A DNA stretch of 64,000 bases from Chrysemys picta bellii. Lineage: Eukaryota > Chordata > Testudines > Emydidae. A model generated the notes under the pieces. That model had not been told where the DNA came from. It saw only the letters and a list, made by a program, of their open reading frames with translations, and ran no database searches. The DNA is taken from NCBI RefSeq assembly GCF_011386835.1, contig NC_088800.1, positions 16,578,572 to 16,642,571 on the forward strand. Reading direction: 5' to 3'. This document shows positions 35,267 through 51,925 of the stretch, piece by piece. The position numbers and the translations under genes were made by a program. Positions within the stretch are counted from its first letter, which is position 1. Each line of letters starts with the position of its first letter.

Positions 35267-36729
35267 ATTAGACCAGTTTTATGCTGCTGGAAATCCATTC
35301 ACTTCAACAGAATTACACTAGCATAAAAATGGTGTAATAGCTGAGAATCAGACCTATGGACTTCTAATATTTTGCATCATTCACCACCACTTTACTGAAA
35401 TGTAAATTTTCTATGGAAATGTCCCATTAAATATGACAAACAGTTGTATCTTTAAAATAAGTAATTTTCATTTGTTCTTATTTAAGACTTAACTCTGTTG
35501 CCTCCAAAACTTTCTTGTATTGGATGAGATGTTATGCCAAGAATCTTCTTATACTGCCCTTGATAAGTTCTGGAAGGGAAATCAGCCAGGAAAGAGGTTT
35601 TTTTCTCACAGCCCTTCCAAAAACCCTTAAAGTCATCAGAAGCAGGATCCTGCCTTCCCCAGTGAAAAAGTTCTGACAGATATCAACAGATCTTTACAAT
35701 GTGATGTGCACAAATATAAGGAGAGCACCAAAATTCATTTTCACACCAGACCAAAATAGGATTCAAACTTGTCCCTGCCTCGGCCAATGCACAAGGCCAC
35801 TGCAAACAGTGCAGGGAAAAGTTTAGATATAAACAGAAAAAGGTAATAATTGGCATTATAAATACACTCTATTTTTTCTATTTATATTTGGTTTTACAAC
35901 ACCTACCTTTTATAAAAACTAAGTTTGGGTCCTAAACTGACTTGACAGGGGCCGACCCATTACAACAAGCTAACACAATGAAAAGTTTTCAATAAATTAT
36001 TACAATATTAACTGAACTATGAACCAGATTCCTCTATTGCACTTTACTAATTCACAAATTGCATTCTATATTGCAAACCTGATATACTATTAAACTTTAG
36101 ACCATGCTTGCGCAAAGTATTTTACTTCATTGTATAATACAGAACAAGTTGCGATAATGCTGGGAATTTAATAGGTATATCAAACTCACACTAAAAAATT
36201 CCTACTCAGAGTAGCAGTACTGTAGTTGCAGATAGAATTAATCCAACATGGAAATCTGCAGCAAGGGAACTCTACATGTAGCTGTGTCAGAGCCTTTGAT
36301 ATATTCATCTGACACAGTAGTCTTTGTGAACTGGTCAATTTGCGTGTGGGTGTGGGAATGTCCCCCCCCAAATATATCTTTTCCATCTCCGACTAATATG
36401 ACTGCATTGCATATTATGTGCTTTCACCTAATTGGTCAGTGAGGCACCATAAGCCAATCCATACAGGCTGATCTCGTGAGGCAAGCCCCTTTCCTTGTGT
36501 ATTTTATTTCCCTTGTGTTCTGCCGTCCCTTTCATCTCCTCCCTCTTCTGTTTATTTGAGATAGTTTTTATTTATTAATCAATCACCTTTGGAATCACCT
36601 TCCCTACGTATCACGCTAACCTGCTTCTAGCCACAGAAGCTCCTGATAGACTGATCCGTGCTGTTTGCACCAGCAAAAGACCCAGGCACAGGACCACGGG
36701 GAGGTGGTGGTTGGGGGAGAGATGTTAAA
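35267..36729. other. Upstream flank of TLNRD1, nothing recognised
   Basis: AT-rich sequence leading to the TLNRD1 CpG island. An old palindromic relic lies at 35275-35350 (TAGACCAGTTTTATGCTGC and a partial inverted partner). Confidence 0.45.
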
Positions 36730-39268
<2,539 letters not shown>

Positions 39269-41299
39269 CCTCCACCCCCCCGTTTAGATCTCAGTCATTG
39301 CTAAAGGAAAATAATATCCCACCTCCCCAAGTCCTGGTTTTTGTATACCAAAGAATTTGCTTAGATGAGCCCAATCCTTTGATTTTATGTGGTGAGGGAA
39401 CACAGCAGCAACATACTTAAACTATATATACGCAAGAAGAGGTGGTCAGACTAATTAGTGGCCAGTTTAGGCATTTTTGTAATTGAGTAATTATTCACAA
39501 ATATATTTTCCATCAATCAATAAGGTCTATATACAAACAAAAGGTAATCAAAAAAGTTTTATACCTGAGGAGGTGGGGGAATCTAAAAAGCTTTAATCGC
39601 GCTGGGTGCGGTTTTTAAAGTTTGTCTTGTCTTGTCTTCCAAAATTTCCCTTCTAAATTCCACTGTTCAGTTGTGCAGGAAAAAGAAGTTACCTCAGTTT
39701 TCACGTATAAAAACAAACCAACACCACCTAGATGATGGATGTAGCTACTTTCGGGAGGGGGGAGGAGAATGGGGATCTAATTTCTTTTGAATCAAGTGTT
39801 AGGTTAGAGAAGTGCATTTGGTGTGCAGGAGTGGAGATTGTGATTATGTTTTCCAAGTGTTGATTTCCAAACTGGGGGAAAAGCTACTGTGAGTGTTTAA
39901 ACAAACAAAAAATTACACTATAACTAAAATGATTTTTAATTTTTTTTCCAATGTCAGTTTTTATCTTGCATGTACTGGAGTATTTATTTCATCTATTAAA
40001 ATGTTATGTTTCTCAGATGTCTTTCTGTGAATCTCTTAAAACCTGAATAATTGAACAACTAGGCCTGTTTGCATTGTATGTCACTTTCCCCAGGGAATGC
40101 GTGGTACAAATGCAACTGTAATTTATACAGAGCAGCATGCAGACTTGAATTCAATTTATTTTATTCTAACAAATACTTTTCTTTCCCTGTTTTCCCCACT
40201 CCTGTTCTCCCCCCAAAAGAGAATCCATTGAATTAGTCTATTTTTTTAAAAGCTGGACCGTACTATGTGTAGAGATCACACACTTGTAAAGAAGTGGTTG
40301 TTGGTTCTGGGTGGCACAGGGAGGGTTTGCAAATCTATATTGTCAAGTTAAGTACATTTCATGTAGTATTTGAGAAGTTTTACTGTGTATTTTAGCTTTT
40401 GTTGGTATTATGGATTCTAATATGTTAAGCCTGTGAGTTTTGGTAGGAAGACTTATTCCTGCAAACTTTTACCTACAGATGAAGTCCCATTGATTTCATT
40501 GGGCCTGCTTTTGTACATAAAGCTTTGCAGGATCGGGCCCTATGATCCCACAAAGACTTGCATTTGTAATTCTTCGACAGAGGTCAACTATAACAAGTTT
40601 GATAATGCGGGTACAATTAAAGGGTCGCTGACTAAGAGACCTACCTAGGAAGGCCTGGTCCAGCAGTGGAAGTTAGACTTGGCATATAAACAGTACTATA
40701 GAATTTTACAGGAATTGTCTAAAACTGCACCTAAAAAATATTACTACCATGTTTTGGACCGCTGCTATAAACTATTGTATTTGTTTAATAAGAAGTAAAG
40801 CTGATGTCTGCATTAGAATATAAACTGTCCTAGACTATTGAAGTGTCTTCCTATTACAGCACTGTTTAAAGGCTGGTGGCAGATATGGTGCTTTTATTTT
40901 CCTAACCTCAAACATAAGAAAAAGATCACTTGATTCAGTAGGCCCTAACAGTTTGAACTTTTTTGTAGATGAGATTATATGTATCTATTTGTACAGCATT
41001 TCATTGGGTTTGGAAGGATGTTTGCTAGAGTTTTTTCCTTACTGAAATTCAATGGATCCTGAAATTAGGGTATTTTCCTCATTGAAACTAATCTGAATTC
41101 AGCAACCGCTGTGGCTAGGAATTTTATTTTTGGAGGCACAGCCTTGAATTTAATGCCTTTGTGTGTTCCTCACTAAGTTACTAATTTATTCTGTGTAATT
41201 TATGCAACACAGGTATAGGTGACTGCATCTGTATAACTCTAGTGTAAACGCTCTTAATGCAATCTGATCCAGTTTCTTCAGGCGTAACTTTCTAACTTT
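39269..41299 (+). other. Candidate TLNRD1 3' UTR and downstream flank
   Basis: AT-rich sequence following the stop codon with T-rich stretches, as in the long 3' UTRs of this gene in other vertebrates. The first clear AATAAA on the plus strand that I noted is at 42644-42649, beyond the MITE at 41300. Nearer variant signals may be used. A relic near 40480-40560 (CCCATTGATTTCATTGGGCC) is an old amniote repeat. Confidence 0.35.
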
Positions 41300-41575
41300 G
41301 GGCTGGGTCTACACTGGGGGGGGGTCGATCCAAGATACGCAACTTCAGCTACGCGAATAGCGTAGCTGAAGTCGAAGTATCTTGGATCGAATTACCCAGG
41401 GTCCAGACGGCGCGGGATCGACGGCCGCGGCTCCCCCGTTGACTGCGCTACCGCCGCTCGCTCTGGTGGAGTTCCGGAGTCGATGGTGAGCGCGTTCAGG
41501 GATCGATATATCGCATCTTAACGAGATGCGATATATCGATCCCGGATAAATCGATTGCTACCCGCCGATATGGGT
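41300..41575. mobile_element. Hairpin-rich MITE, right end truncated
   Basis: The left end GGGCTGGGTCTACACTGGGG is followed by a nearly perfect hairpin (CTTCAGCTACGCGAATAGCG and partner) and a second palindrome, GATCGATATATCGCATCTTA with its inverse. It is collinear with the nested MITE at 15245-15553 but stops at CTACCCGCCGATATGGG, without the final GTGAAGAC-type terminus. It sits about 2 kb downstream of the TLNRD1 stop. Confidence 0.75.
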
Positions 41576-44500
41576 ACCCTTTGGCTCAGATAATCCTCTT
41601 CCACAGGAAGAGCCCACAGGAGGAAACTCCCTTGGAGGAAATCTCCATGAGGATTCCCACAGATTCCCCACTTGCACATTCCCATCAGGATGGCAAGGTT
41701 TGTCTTCCTCAGGAATGGTTTTGGAGGCCCTTGGGAACCACAGCAGGCCAGGGGCATCTACATGGAGTTGCTGTGCCACTGCACTGTCAGTGATTCCTAT
41801 GGCCCCTCCTTCCTTGTCTTCATAGTAGCCTGTCTCCATTAAAACCAAGCTACCAGGGCCTCCCCCTGATTACAGCTGCCTTGAGGACGGGAAGGAGAGA
41901 TGTTCAGTGGAAAAGATAAGTCTCAGCAGATATTATCTTTTTTTGCCTAACTTCTGTGGGGAGGGATAGGGGATGAGGAGTGGGCGCCACCCTTTTCTTT
42001 AGCACAGACCCTTGACTAAGTGAGAGGTGTCTGTAGGATCCGTAAGAATGGTGCTGTGAAGGCAGCTACTACCTCCACCTGCTTCTCCCTCCCCCGAGAG
42101 ATCTTTCGGAGGGTCCCCTCTGTGCATGTATCTAGGTGGTATCATCTAGCTCTAATTTATTTTAATTTGCTATGACCTAAATTTCCCAGACCTGCTTCCA
42201 AATATAAAAGCCAAGGATTCTGAAGGGCAGCTCTGTAGTGTAACTGACAGAAAAGTAATGTCCTACTGCGTCTTTTGATGTGTGAATTTAATAATTATTG
42301 GTATTGCTGTATAATTAGACTCATTTTGATGCATTTATATGTTTTTAGTGAGGTTACATGAAACTCAGTAAAGCCTTCTTATTACCTCTGAATATGAAAG
42401 GCAATATATTATTAATCACAATAGTGTTGATTTTGTTGTGGTAAGATTTTTTTTTTTTGAGTGGTTTAGTATATTACTTTGGTTTTAACAATAATACCAC
42501 ATATTTTCCCCCACTCTCTGATGTACAGATGTAACTTACTTCAGAATTTAGTTTTTCTAGAAGTTCTGAAGTAAAATGTGCTGCTCTAGATTACTTTTCC
42601 TTGTGAGGCGTGAATTATGTTTCACTGTTAAATGAAACCTGGGAATAAAATCTGAGAAATACAGTTGTCAAGGTCATGATTTTCATTAGTGGAGATTTAA
42701 AAAAAAATGTAATCAGTAACTTGGCGAAAGTAATTTACCATAAATTTAAAAACAAATGATTTAAACACCTCTCAAAATACTCAAGGTAGGCCATGTACTG
42801 ATTTCGTTCCATAGCAGAACTTCCCCTGATGACAAAGGGAACTGCATGCCTATGGATTGAGTTCAGAGTATATCCCTGAAAATGTATTCACACACTTGGA
42901 ATGTCAAAAAACTGGGGGGGAAAAAGACTTTTGATATGAACTGATACAAACAGATATTTTTGGCACGGAGTTAATGAGTAAGCAAAAAAATGGCAGCTTT
43001 TCAACTGGAAAAAGCATGATATAATTACAGTAGAATATTTAAAAAAAAAGATTTAGCCTCATGTTTATAAAAAAATTAATATGTATTGTGATAATTATCA
43101 TGGAATAGTCAAGTCTGGTATAGGAGGAAGTATTCCAGCAATATATTTATGTTGTTGATACACTTTGGATTTTCCAAGTCAGAGAAAATGAGTCATAGAA
43201 GGAAATATTTCTATATGGGTGTGTGTGGTGAGGGTGGTATTGTTTTGTTTTTTTCCCTTCCACCTTTGTAGGTAGAGAGCCATTATAGAGGGTCTTTGAT
43301 TATCACCTGATTTTGTACTTCATACTTTAGGCCCCAGTTGTCCAAATACTTACTCGTGTGCTTAGACCTATGCAAGCAAGTAGTGCTGTTGATTTCATTG
43401 TCAAGTCAGGTGTGTGAAAGTTTTTGCTGGATCAGGGCCTTAATGTTATTTGACAGCAGCAAACTTAATTTTTCAGGCCGCTTATGTCCCATTTGTAGCA
43501 GATCTATTCTACTAGTACACTGAATAAAAGGGTTAACCCTTTTTTTTGACGTTCACTGTGCAAGGAGCATCATGTCAGCCAAAAATAACACTATTGCCAC
43601 CAAATGAGGATTCAGTTTATTTAAAAAAATAGATATTTTTTTAATGGGGAAAAAAGCACGTTCATGTTGTCTGTACGTTGACGGTTACCTTGTTTGTTTC
43701 TCCATTACAATGCAGTTTGACTAAATAAGTAACTGAAAGGGCTTAGAAGTTAAGAGCAATTTGCTTATTGTTTTCAAAAAATGTAAAGACTGCAGGAGAA
43801 CCTGTAAACTAGCCACCAAAAGTATAACTGAAAAGTAAGTAAGGTTGACTATTTAAGGCTATCCTTGCTATTTGCAAAACTAGGAGGGTGGGGGGGAAAT
43901 GGGTCTTACCATCCCCATCACTTTTTGCTACAGGAAATGATCAAAGTGGCAGAAAACCTGCTCTTGGCCAGACTTCTGTCAGAGGGAGAAGGGCCTGAGC
44001 CGTGTTAGGGGGTGTGCCTGATTAGAGAAGGGGTGGAGCCAAGAAAGAGGAAATGCTCCACAGGGGTAATATCTCCTGTAAACCACCAGGAATTTCCCTA
44101 TGCTAGCTAATGCTGGGACTGATCCAGCAAATGATACGGATGCCCTTTCCAAGCTGTCAGATTGCTCTCTGTATGGAAGGATTGGATTAGGTACATCTGG
44201 CTGCTGTTGGGAGCTGTGCTGCCATAGGAAACAAGGGGCCTGTAGAGTAGCCATGGCACATTTGTGGAATTTGCCTGAGGATCTCAGGATATCCACAAGT
44301 TTGGAGGGCCACACCATTATGTGAGGGTGGCAAACACTGTTACCCTGACAGGACGATTTGTTAGAAATTGTAGTCTTTGCTAGCCTACCTTTGGCTCTCA
44401 GGGCTTTAGAAGTGGAAGGGTCTGAGAAGGGCCCGTGTCTTAGATTTCTTTAAAATTTTATGTTAGCTTAGTGCCTGTGAAAAATGTGAGATTTATGGCT

Positions 44501-46522
44501 AGGAAGACAAAAGTCCTTTTCCCACAGAACAGTGATACCAAACCACAGACCTCCTAGATTGATCTCCGGTTCATTCAGTTAAATCCTTTGGCTCATTGCT
44601 GAGAAGCCAGCAAAGATTCTCAGTGGTGACATGGACATCTGTCTGTCGGAAATTTGGACTGAGACCATCCATTCATTTGACGTAGGCCACCAAACATCTA
44701 TATTTTTGGGTAACTCCCACTCTGGGCCAAAAATCAAACTGGCCGACTACTAAGTGAACGGCTTTTTCTTTCGTTATAGATCCCTTAAGACATCAGATTC
44801 CCCCAAGAAACTTCTATGATTTATTTGTAGGAAGTTGTTGACCCTGAATACATCGTGTAAAGAGTTCTTCTATAAGACCTTTTTGAATTTGTATAAATTG
44901 GCCTAATAATCAGCATAACTATACATGCTTTTGAAAGGCTTCCTATGGGCATTAAGGGCCTGATCCGTAGCTCATTGAAGTCAATGTCTATTTATATTCT
45001 TAGTAATGTTGTTTTCACAAACTATGTTAAAATAACATCAAGAGTCTGGCTTATATTGCCGAGCTAGAAAATGTATGGACACAGATTCAGACTCATATTA
45101 ACAACATGCCGTAGTCTATCACACGATTGCAAAGTTCTCTGAGCAGTAAATGATTTCTACCATACAATACACTACATGGTACTATATTTAGACACAGTCA
45201 AGAATGGAGTGTCAGCATTAACTCAGAATTTCCTGGCTTTTTGGTGGTTTGCCAGACCCTTGATACTGTTCTAATTTAATTTTTATAATTTCTCTTTTAT
45301 GTTAAAGGTTTCCCTGGCTGTAAAAGTTGTGATTGCCATACTGTATTGACAGCCTCACTTTTATGTAAATACCATTTAATATATTTTGAAATCCTGCTGG
45401 TTGCCAGATGCGGCTCTTTTGGTTTGTGGTGTTAAACACTTTTGAAAGCTAAATATTTTGAAGGTTTTTTCCCCAAACTATCAAAAGTGATTATTACTAA
45501 CAACTTGCTTAGTTTTAAATTGAATTAGTTTGAGGTGAAATGATTGAAAGCAAGGATGTCTCAAAGTAGTTGTTTTTTTCTGGGTTTTTTGTTTGTACGC
45601 AAATATTTGATAGTTGTCTTTCAGGCACGTTTGTTTGGAAGGCAGGGAAACGGCACTTCCTAACACTGGTCTAGTCAATAAATACACAGAATCCTAAAAA
45701 GCACAGATCAGGGACAGTCCTGCAACAAGAGCCACAAGACCTATGTGCCCATACAGAGTTCCACTGAAATCAATGGGACTCTGCACAGGCTCAGAGATTC
45801 CCCTTTGCAGATCCTGTTGCAGGATCAGGGCTTAAACTGGAAACTCCAGTACAGTCTGGACTATATGGCAGCTGGTATTGCTCTAAATAATTCATAGGGT
45901 CTGGTACATTGGTATGTTAGGCTGCATGTGCAGCTCCAGCATCACAAAACAGTCCTGAATTAGCTTAATTAGCCATATTGGATTATTTAGAACTGCCACA
46001 GCAGCTCTTATGTCTCCCATCTTCCTGACTGAAGGTTTGGGGTCTGGTCAGGATAAAGGAGGCCTAGCCTGGGCACCCCCATTCCCCGAGATCCCCAGGT
46101 GCCAGAATCGCCCCTCGAGGTCATTTGTAGTCAGTGTAATTTACACTAGAGAACAGACCAGTATCTAGACAGCCCTAAAATCAAGGGAATTGAAACCACC
46201 TTTACCTCCTACTCTTTCAAATGCTTATTTCTTGGGGTGATCAGTCATTCAGGACCACAGGGGGCACTAGTGCAGTGGATCATCAGCAATAATGCCAGAC
46301 CAATGTTAATTTGCCTTTGCTTAGCTTTTAGTGGATGGTACCTTTTTCTTTATATGGGAATTGTTAGCTTGATTTTTGTTTGGTCAATATTCATTCATCA
46401 GGGGCTGCTGATGGTTCCTAAAGCAGCAGAACCTGAGTGGGTCTGTTGAAAGGAGTTAGATGGCTGTGGAGTGAATGTACTGTGGGACTCTCTGCCCCAT
46501 ATGCAGTGGAACTAGGATCTCC
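41576..46522. other. Downstream flank, nothing recognised
   Basis: No exon was recognised. Short frames at 41558-41848 and 43979-44324 have no homology. Relics with CAATGGGACTC/GATCAGGGC-type sequence lie near 43330-43440 and 45715-45840. AATAAA occurs at 42644 and 43523 on the plus strand. Confidence 0.45.
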
Positions 46523-46650
46523 ACATAGAAACATAGGGCTGGAAGGGACCTTTAGAGGCCATCTAGTCCATCCCCACACGCTGAGCCAGAACCATGTATA
46601 CCAAGTCCATCCCTGAAAGTTGTTTAGAAGGTGCTAGGGAAAGTTGTAAG
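46523..46650 (-). repeat. CR1 3' end fragment, minus strand
   Basis: The plus strand reads ACATAGGGCTGGAAGGGACC and GGCCATCTAGTCCATCCCC, the reverse complement of a CR1 3' terminus. Only the 3' UTR remains. Confidence 0.75.
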
Positions 46651-47587
46651 AGGGTGACCACTGAATCTATTATTATGTTGATCCATTGGCCATGAATCAT
46701 CTCACAGGTATTGCAGCAGGCATGTAGGTCCCTGGGATTGTATTTTTAGAGCAGCTGCAGATGTACTAAGTAAAAACCTGCCATTTCCCATAAAGACTTT
46801 TCTCAGTATGCTAGGATTTTAATTTGTCCACATTACATGTGGACTCTCTTGAATTACCAATGTAACCTTAATGTGTCTGGGGCTCAGTTTTGCACTCTGA
46901 ACATGCCCCACCTGATTGCCTTTTAGAAGAGTTGCACAGAGCTGGGTGTGCAGGGTGGCAAGTTAAGATTACTATGGGAAGCTTAACTTTTGCATATCCT
47001 GCCTCTTGTGTGCTTGAATCTGTAACCTTGATGTTAAAATTGATCTCATTAAAAATTTACCACAGAATAAATGTGACTTTACAATATTAGAATCACAGTA
47101 GCGACTCCATAATTAAAACTGAACGTTTTAATTTTAGGCCATATTTTTGACCCCTTTTTGCTGGCTTAGGACACCTCTAAGAGTGAAACTTCTCTTGCTA
47201 TGTGCCTGGCCAAAAAAAAAAATTGTGAGCCCGTTTTTAATTTTTAAGTTGGAAGTTAATTGGACAAATAACGTCTGAATTATGGGACACAGAAAAATAG
47301 GGGTGTGTTTTTGATGTGCAAGTGAACTATTTTTTCTTGTAGTTTTTAAAAAATTGTTTACTTTGTAAAATTGAAATTGGCCTTATACATAAGTCCTTAA
47401 AGAGAACTTGTGCCCTGGACTAGTATACTAAAATTACACATGTTCAATTAATGGTGGGAATTCTGTCAGGCACTCATACAGAGCTGTACTATAACTTCTA
47501 TCAGAAACCTGGTAAACAAATTCTGTGAACACCATCCTAGAGAAGCTTATCCTAACAGTCTATGTCTGTGGAACTTGTGACTTCTTG
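46651..47587. other. Intergenic, nothing recognised
   Basis: AT-rich sequence without recognisable genes or repeat boundaries. Confidence 0.45.
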
Positions 47588-47770
47588 GGGTATGTCTACA
47601 CTGCAGCTGGAAGTGAGCCTCCCAACCTGGCTAGACAGACTCCTGCTAGCAGGGTTTGAGCTAGCGGACAAAAACAACACAGTGGACGTTGCTGCACTGA
47701 CGATGACTCGGTCTGGCTGGCCGAGCCTGGGTGGCTAGACTGGCCCTCCATTGGCCTGAAGAGTGGCTCC
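47588..47770. mobile_element. Harbinger-type MITE fragment
   Basis: The left end GGGTATGTCTACACTGCAGC matches the GTCTACACT terminus of the MITEs at 6975 and 15104. The right end is missing. It contains small repeats of the form CTAGC.GG..TGAGC. Confidence 0.55.
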
Positions 47771-49884
47771 AGAGGAGTTTTGTGAAATCACGAGAATCGT
47801 ATTTGAAATAACACCAATTTAAGTTCTGCTGGCTATGTCACTAGAGTCTGTAATATTTGTTAGCTCTGGTAATGAAAGACATATCTGAAAATTCTTAACA
47901 AGCAAGATTAAGATGAAGTTGTTTGAGATCGGCGGGCATGGGAATGTGATGTGACTATTAAGGAAGAAAAACTATGAATTCTGTGATAAAGTTTGACAGT
48001 ATGTGGGTTTTTAAAAAAAGTTAACAGAATGTTGTGGTAAAAACAAAACACTACAAGGTTGTGTTGCAATTGCAATTAAGTTTCCATTGTAAATTACCCT
48101 TGTATTCCTGGCCACTATCCCGGCTTTCCAGTATGGGTCAGTGGCACTGCCCCTGCCCATGCTCTGTTTCTGGCTGACTGCTCCACCCCACTTGCTTCTC
48201 ATGGTTCACATGCCAGCACCTTGCATATTACATTCATTTATTAGCCAGAGGCTTCACCTCCTCCATCTTCCATGCCCAGTACAACACCCTGATGTGGAAC
48301 AGAGACTCCATTGTACTCCATGCACTCTCCCTATATTGTATGCTCCTAGGTACTTCATTTCCCCTGCAGATTATGGTCTGAGACTACACCATCCAGATCA
48401 GGCTGGAGGTATACCTCTGCTCCATATGTACTGGTTCCAGATTCCACCTCATGCATCCTTCCAAAATGCAGAATAGAAATTCTCCTGTAATCAGTATACC
48501 CTAGAAGTGTTCCTTACGTAGTATGTCAAAAGCCAATAACAATGCAATTCCGATACACAAAGCAGACTTACATTTCTTTTATGTGGCAACTTTTTTGGTG
48601 TTGGTTCATCTGTTTTGTAGAGGAGGTAGTTTGGGGTTGGATCTCTAGCCTGCAGGTGGAGAGAAGATGGGTGTTAGTCACTAAGTTAAGGTTGTTGATG
48701 TTGAAGCTTCAAGTGCAGATGTCCCGGCTATGTAGCATTTAGTTTTTTTGTTTTGTCTAACTATAACTTTACACAAACATTTTTAAGGGGCTGGGTATCC
48801 CAAAAAGCTTTTTATCTTGACTTGATCCTGAACTTTGAATTCAATAATAGAGAACCAGTGCCTGGATCTATACCACCTTGTAAAGTCTAACAACAGTTTC
48901 TGTTTATTGCTGCATCTCCTAATAGATCTCTGTGTTGGGCTCGAAATCTGCTCACTTGGGTTTGTTTTTTTAAAAATCTTACAGGAGCAAACATTCTTAG
49001 CTCCTGCCTATGTCATCATCTCACGGAATTTCGAGAGTAGTTTTTCAAGATTGTCTTCATTTTTTTCCAATTAGGAAAAAAGTGCTTTGTGTAATTATCC
49101 ATTTCCCTAGCAGTCTTTAAAGGACACTATCATAAATAGTCCCAAAACACTTTCTTTTCATTTTAATTTTCAGAAGCCCTGCGTGAAGGTTGTGTAGGGT
49201 GTGTGTTTAACATATCTATTGTTTGGATATGAAGGAAGAAAGTGCATGTTATTTACTACACAGGATTAAGTTTATTGGCATAACACAACTAAAGATCAGA
49301 TAGGCTGCTTGGATTGATTTATGTGAGGCTAGTATTATAATCTGCAAAAGTGTGTTGTGACTTCAGTGGGTCTTCCGTGTGGGCACAATGGGTCTTCCTG
49401 TGCAGACGCAATTGTAGGTACGGTACTTGTAATACTGAGAACTTCCACACAGGGATCTGATCCTGCATGTTTTACACAGACAAAATTCTTCATTGACTTT
49501 AGTGGAAAGTTTTCCTTGAATAAGACAAGAAAGCTAAAGCCTGAATTATCTGCTAATTATAAGAACTTGCTCGTTTGATAAAGGAAATGTTTTAATTACA
49601 TCTTGTATTCTGTGCTATTCTATTCTAAAACAGAGAGCACATGCTGCACTTGCTCTGTAGTGATGGGATGAAATAACCCACTCAAATATCTTTGAAACCC
49701 TTTGTCTTTTCCTTTTCCTTTGAAAATGACAATGCAGTCTGTGAATGGCTCTTTGGGGGATAAATATGCTTTGCAATGTAGTACATGGGGCTGAGGGGTT
49801 TGCTGAGTAGACAGATATCTTTTAAACTAATATATCCATCTAATAAAAATATGAGTTGCCAAATAGTGGATTTTTCAAAGCCTT
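47771..49884. other. Intergenic, nothing recognised
   Basis: No exon or clear repeat was recognised. A relic with GACTTTAGTGGAAAG-type sequence lies near 49490. Confidence 0.45.
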
Positions 49885-49966
49885 TCCAGTGGGTTTTAGC
49901 CTACGAAAGCTTATGCACAAATAAATGTGTTAGTCTCTAAGGTGCCACAACTACTTCTCATTCTTT
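49885..49966 (+). repeat. 3' fragment of the CTTTCGTGGG repeat (Penelope-like)
   Basis: Reads CAGTGGGTTTTAGCCTACGA, AAGCTTATGCACAAATAAAT and GTTAGTCTCTAAGGTGCCAC. This is the single-arm, sense-orientation form of the sequence that makes the inverted dimers at 20394 and 23918. Confidence 0.75.
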
Positions 49967-51580
49967 TTTCAGGAATATTATGTTAGCGATTGCGTCTTTG
50001 TTGTGCTCATTTAACTTAAACTATGTTTGATTTTTCCCTCCCCTGAGAGACTGTTATAGTAAGAGTTTGTTTTACTTAAGGAAGATGTATCTATTGCAGT
50101 CATTGGCTCACATTATATCCCTTTTAAGTAACTCGCTCAGGGGCCTGTCCTGCAAGGTGCTGAATATCCTCTGCTCCCTTTGATGTTCTGATTGTTTGCA
50201 CTGTTTTTAAAATGAATCTAATAATGTGCGGTACCCTGGTAGAAACAAATATAGACAGGGAATAAAGCATCAAAAATATTTTAGGACAAGTCTAAAAGAG
50301 ACACTTTCAGATGCCCTAGTTCAGAAGTTTATTTCATTTATATAAAACCCCTTTTTACTCCTATAGAATAATTAAGTTTAAAATACTGTAAGACCTGGAT
50401 TTATCCAATTAAAAAATAAATAAATGCCGCTTTTTCCATATAGTGTGGTTATGTAGGATCAGAAGAAAGAAATGAGCTGAAGGGTTGTTTCATTACTATC
50501 TCTAGTCTAGACAACTTTTTAAATAAAAAATGTAATGTTTTCTCTTTTTATTTTTATTTATTTATTTTTTGGTGCCAGAAGTTGAAAGAAAACCCATTGC
50601 CAGTTGCAGTGGGGAAGCATGATCAGTGAGACACTCCCTCCTGGTCCCTCAGAAAGAGCGAAGGGTTCAAAAGTAATTAATACCCCTTTCACATACTAGG
50701 GGCCATATACTTACTGCTTAACTCCACTTACTCACTGCACTCAGTAAGATAATACTTCCTTAAAGTCATTTTATATACATTCCCCATTTACTTATATCTG
50801 TCCTCTAGTTCTAGTCTGTCTGCTGACCTCAAATAGATCACCTGGCTTCATTTTCTAAAAAGTCTTTATCTAGTTTAAATACTTCAATCACATCATATCT
50901 GAATCCTCTTCACTCACGGCGAAATAACCCTACCTAATCATTTTTACTAAGATTAATTCTGGGGGAAAAAATTACCCAGGTCAGAAGATGAGAGGTTTAG
51001 CTTAATAATTGTAATGGTCATTGCATTTGTAGAAGCCTATTTTAGGACTTTTTCAAGCCTGAAGCAAATTATTTTTAAACTGTTTCCTTTTGTCACAACC
51101 TCCTGAGAGTGCATCACTGTCTCATCCCCCACTCTCCAGCTATTTAGGAATTAATGTTTAGTGGAGTATATTCAGTAAAAACAAAAAAAAGTCATTCTGA
51201 TCTAGTTTGCAGTGATTTCTACCTAGAATTATTCTGTTTTGAACAGGTTTAGTGTGTGTAGTGTTTGTGTTTTAATGCTGGATTATGCATTCTGCATCTT
51301 ATTGAGATTGATTGAAAAAATTCCATGTATCCCAAGGAATTCCAGACTCCTCTGCTTGTAAGAGCTTCCCTCAACCTCCTTACCCTTCCCCATCTGTTTG
51401 TGGAATTATAAAATGCTCTTGGGCGCTTTTTGAGTGGGAGTGTGTGTTGTCAAGGCCAGTCACTTCCCTTTGTTAACCCTTGGCATTACCTAAACAAAAA
51501 TTAACGGCCTTGTGCCTACATGATAGTCTTGTACCCATTGAAGTCAATGGCAAAACTTTCATTGTTTTCAGTGAGACTGG
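49967..51580. other. Intergenic, nothing recognised
   Basis: AT-rich sequence with a T/TTTA-rich run at 50550-50572. No gene was recognised. Confidence 0.45.
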
Positions 51581-51588
51581 ATCTAGCC

Positions 51589-51917
51589 CAGAGGTCCCCA
51601 AACTGTGGGGTGTGCCCCCTGTTGGGGAGCACAGAAGACCGTTCGAGGGGGGCATGGCTGGACCTAGGCCAGCCCCCACAGGGGCAAGGAGGGAGCACCA
51701 CCCAGCCCTGCTCCACTCCCAGCCTTGGGCCCTGGCCCCTGGCTGCAGCTCCGTTCCCGCTCCCAGCACTGGCCCCACCTCCAGCCTCGGCCCCTTTACC
51801 CCTGTCTGCATCCTCACCCCCAAGCCATGGCCCCACGCCTGTCCCCGGCTCCGTGTAGACAGGGTGTGTGTGTGGGGGGGGGGGGGGGCGCAACCCTGAA
51901 AAGTTTGGGGACCAATG
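51589..51917. mobile_element. hAT-type element, TSD 7 of 8
   Basis: Left CAGAGGTCCCCAAACTG and right AAGTTTGGGGACCAATG are inverted. The flanks ATCTAGCC (51581-51588) and ATCTCGCC (51918-51925) differ at one position. The interior is GC-rich and contains a poly-G run at about 51873-51888. Non-coding. Confidence 0.82.
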
Positions 51918-51925
51918 ATCTCGCC

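Noticed and set aside
43979..44324. Possible exon of a neighbouring gene
   Set aside because: The translations on either strand resemble no protein I recognise, and no consistent splice-site pair was seen.
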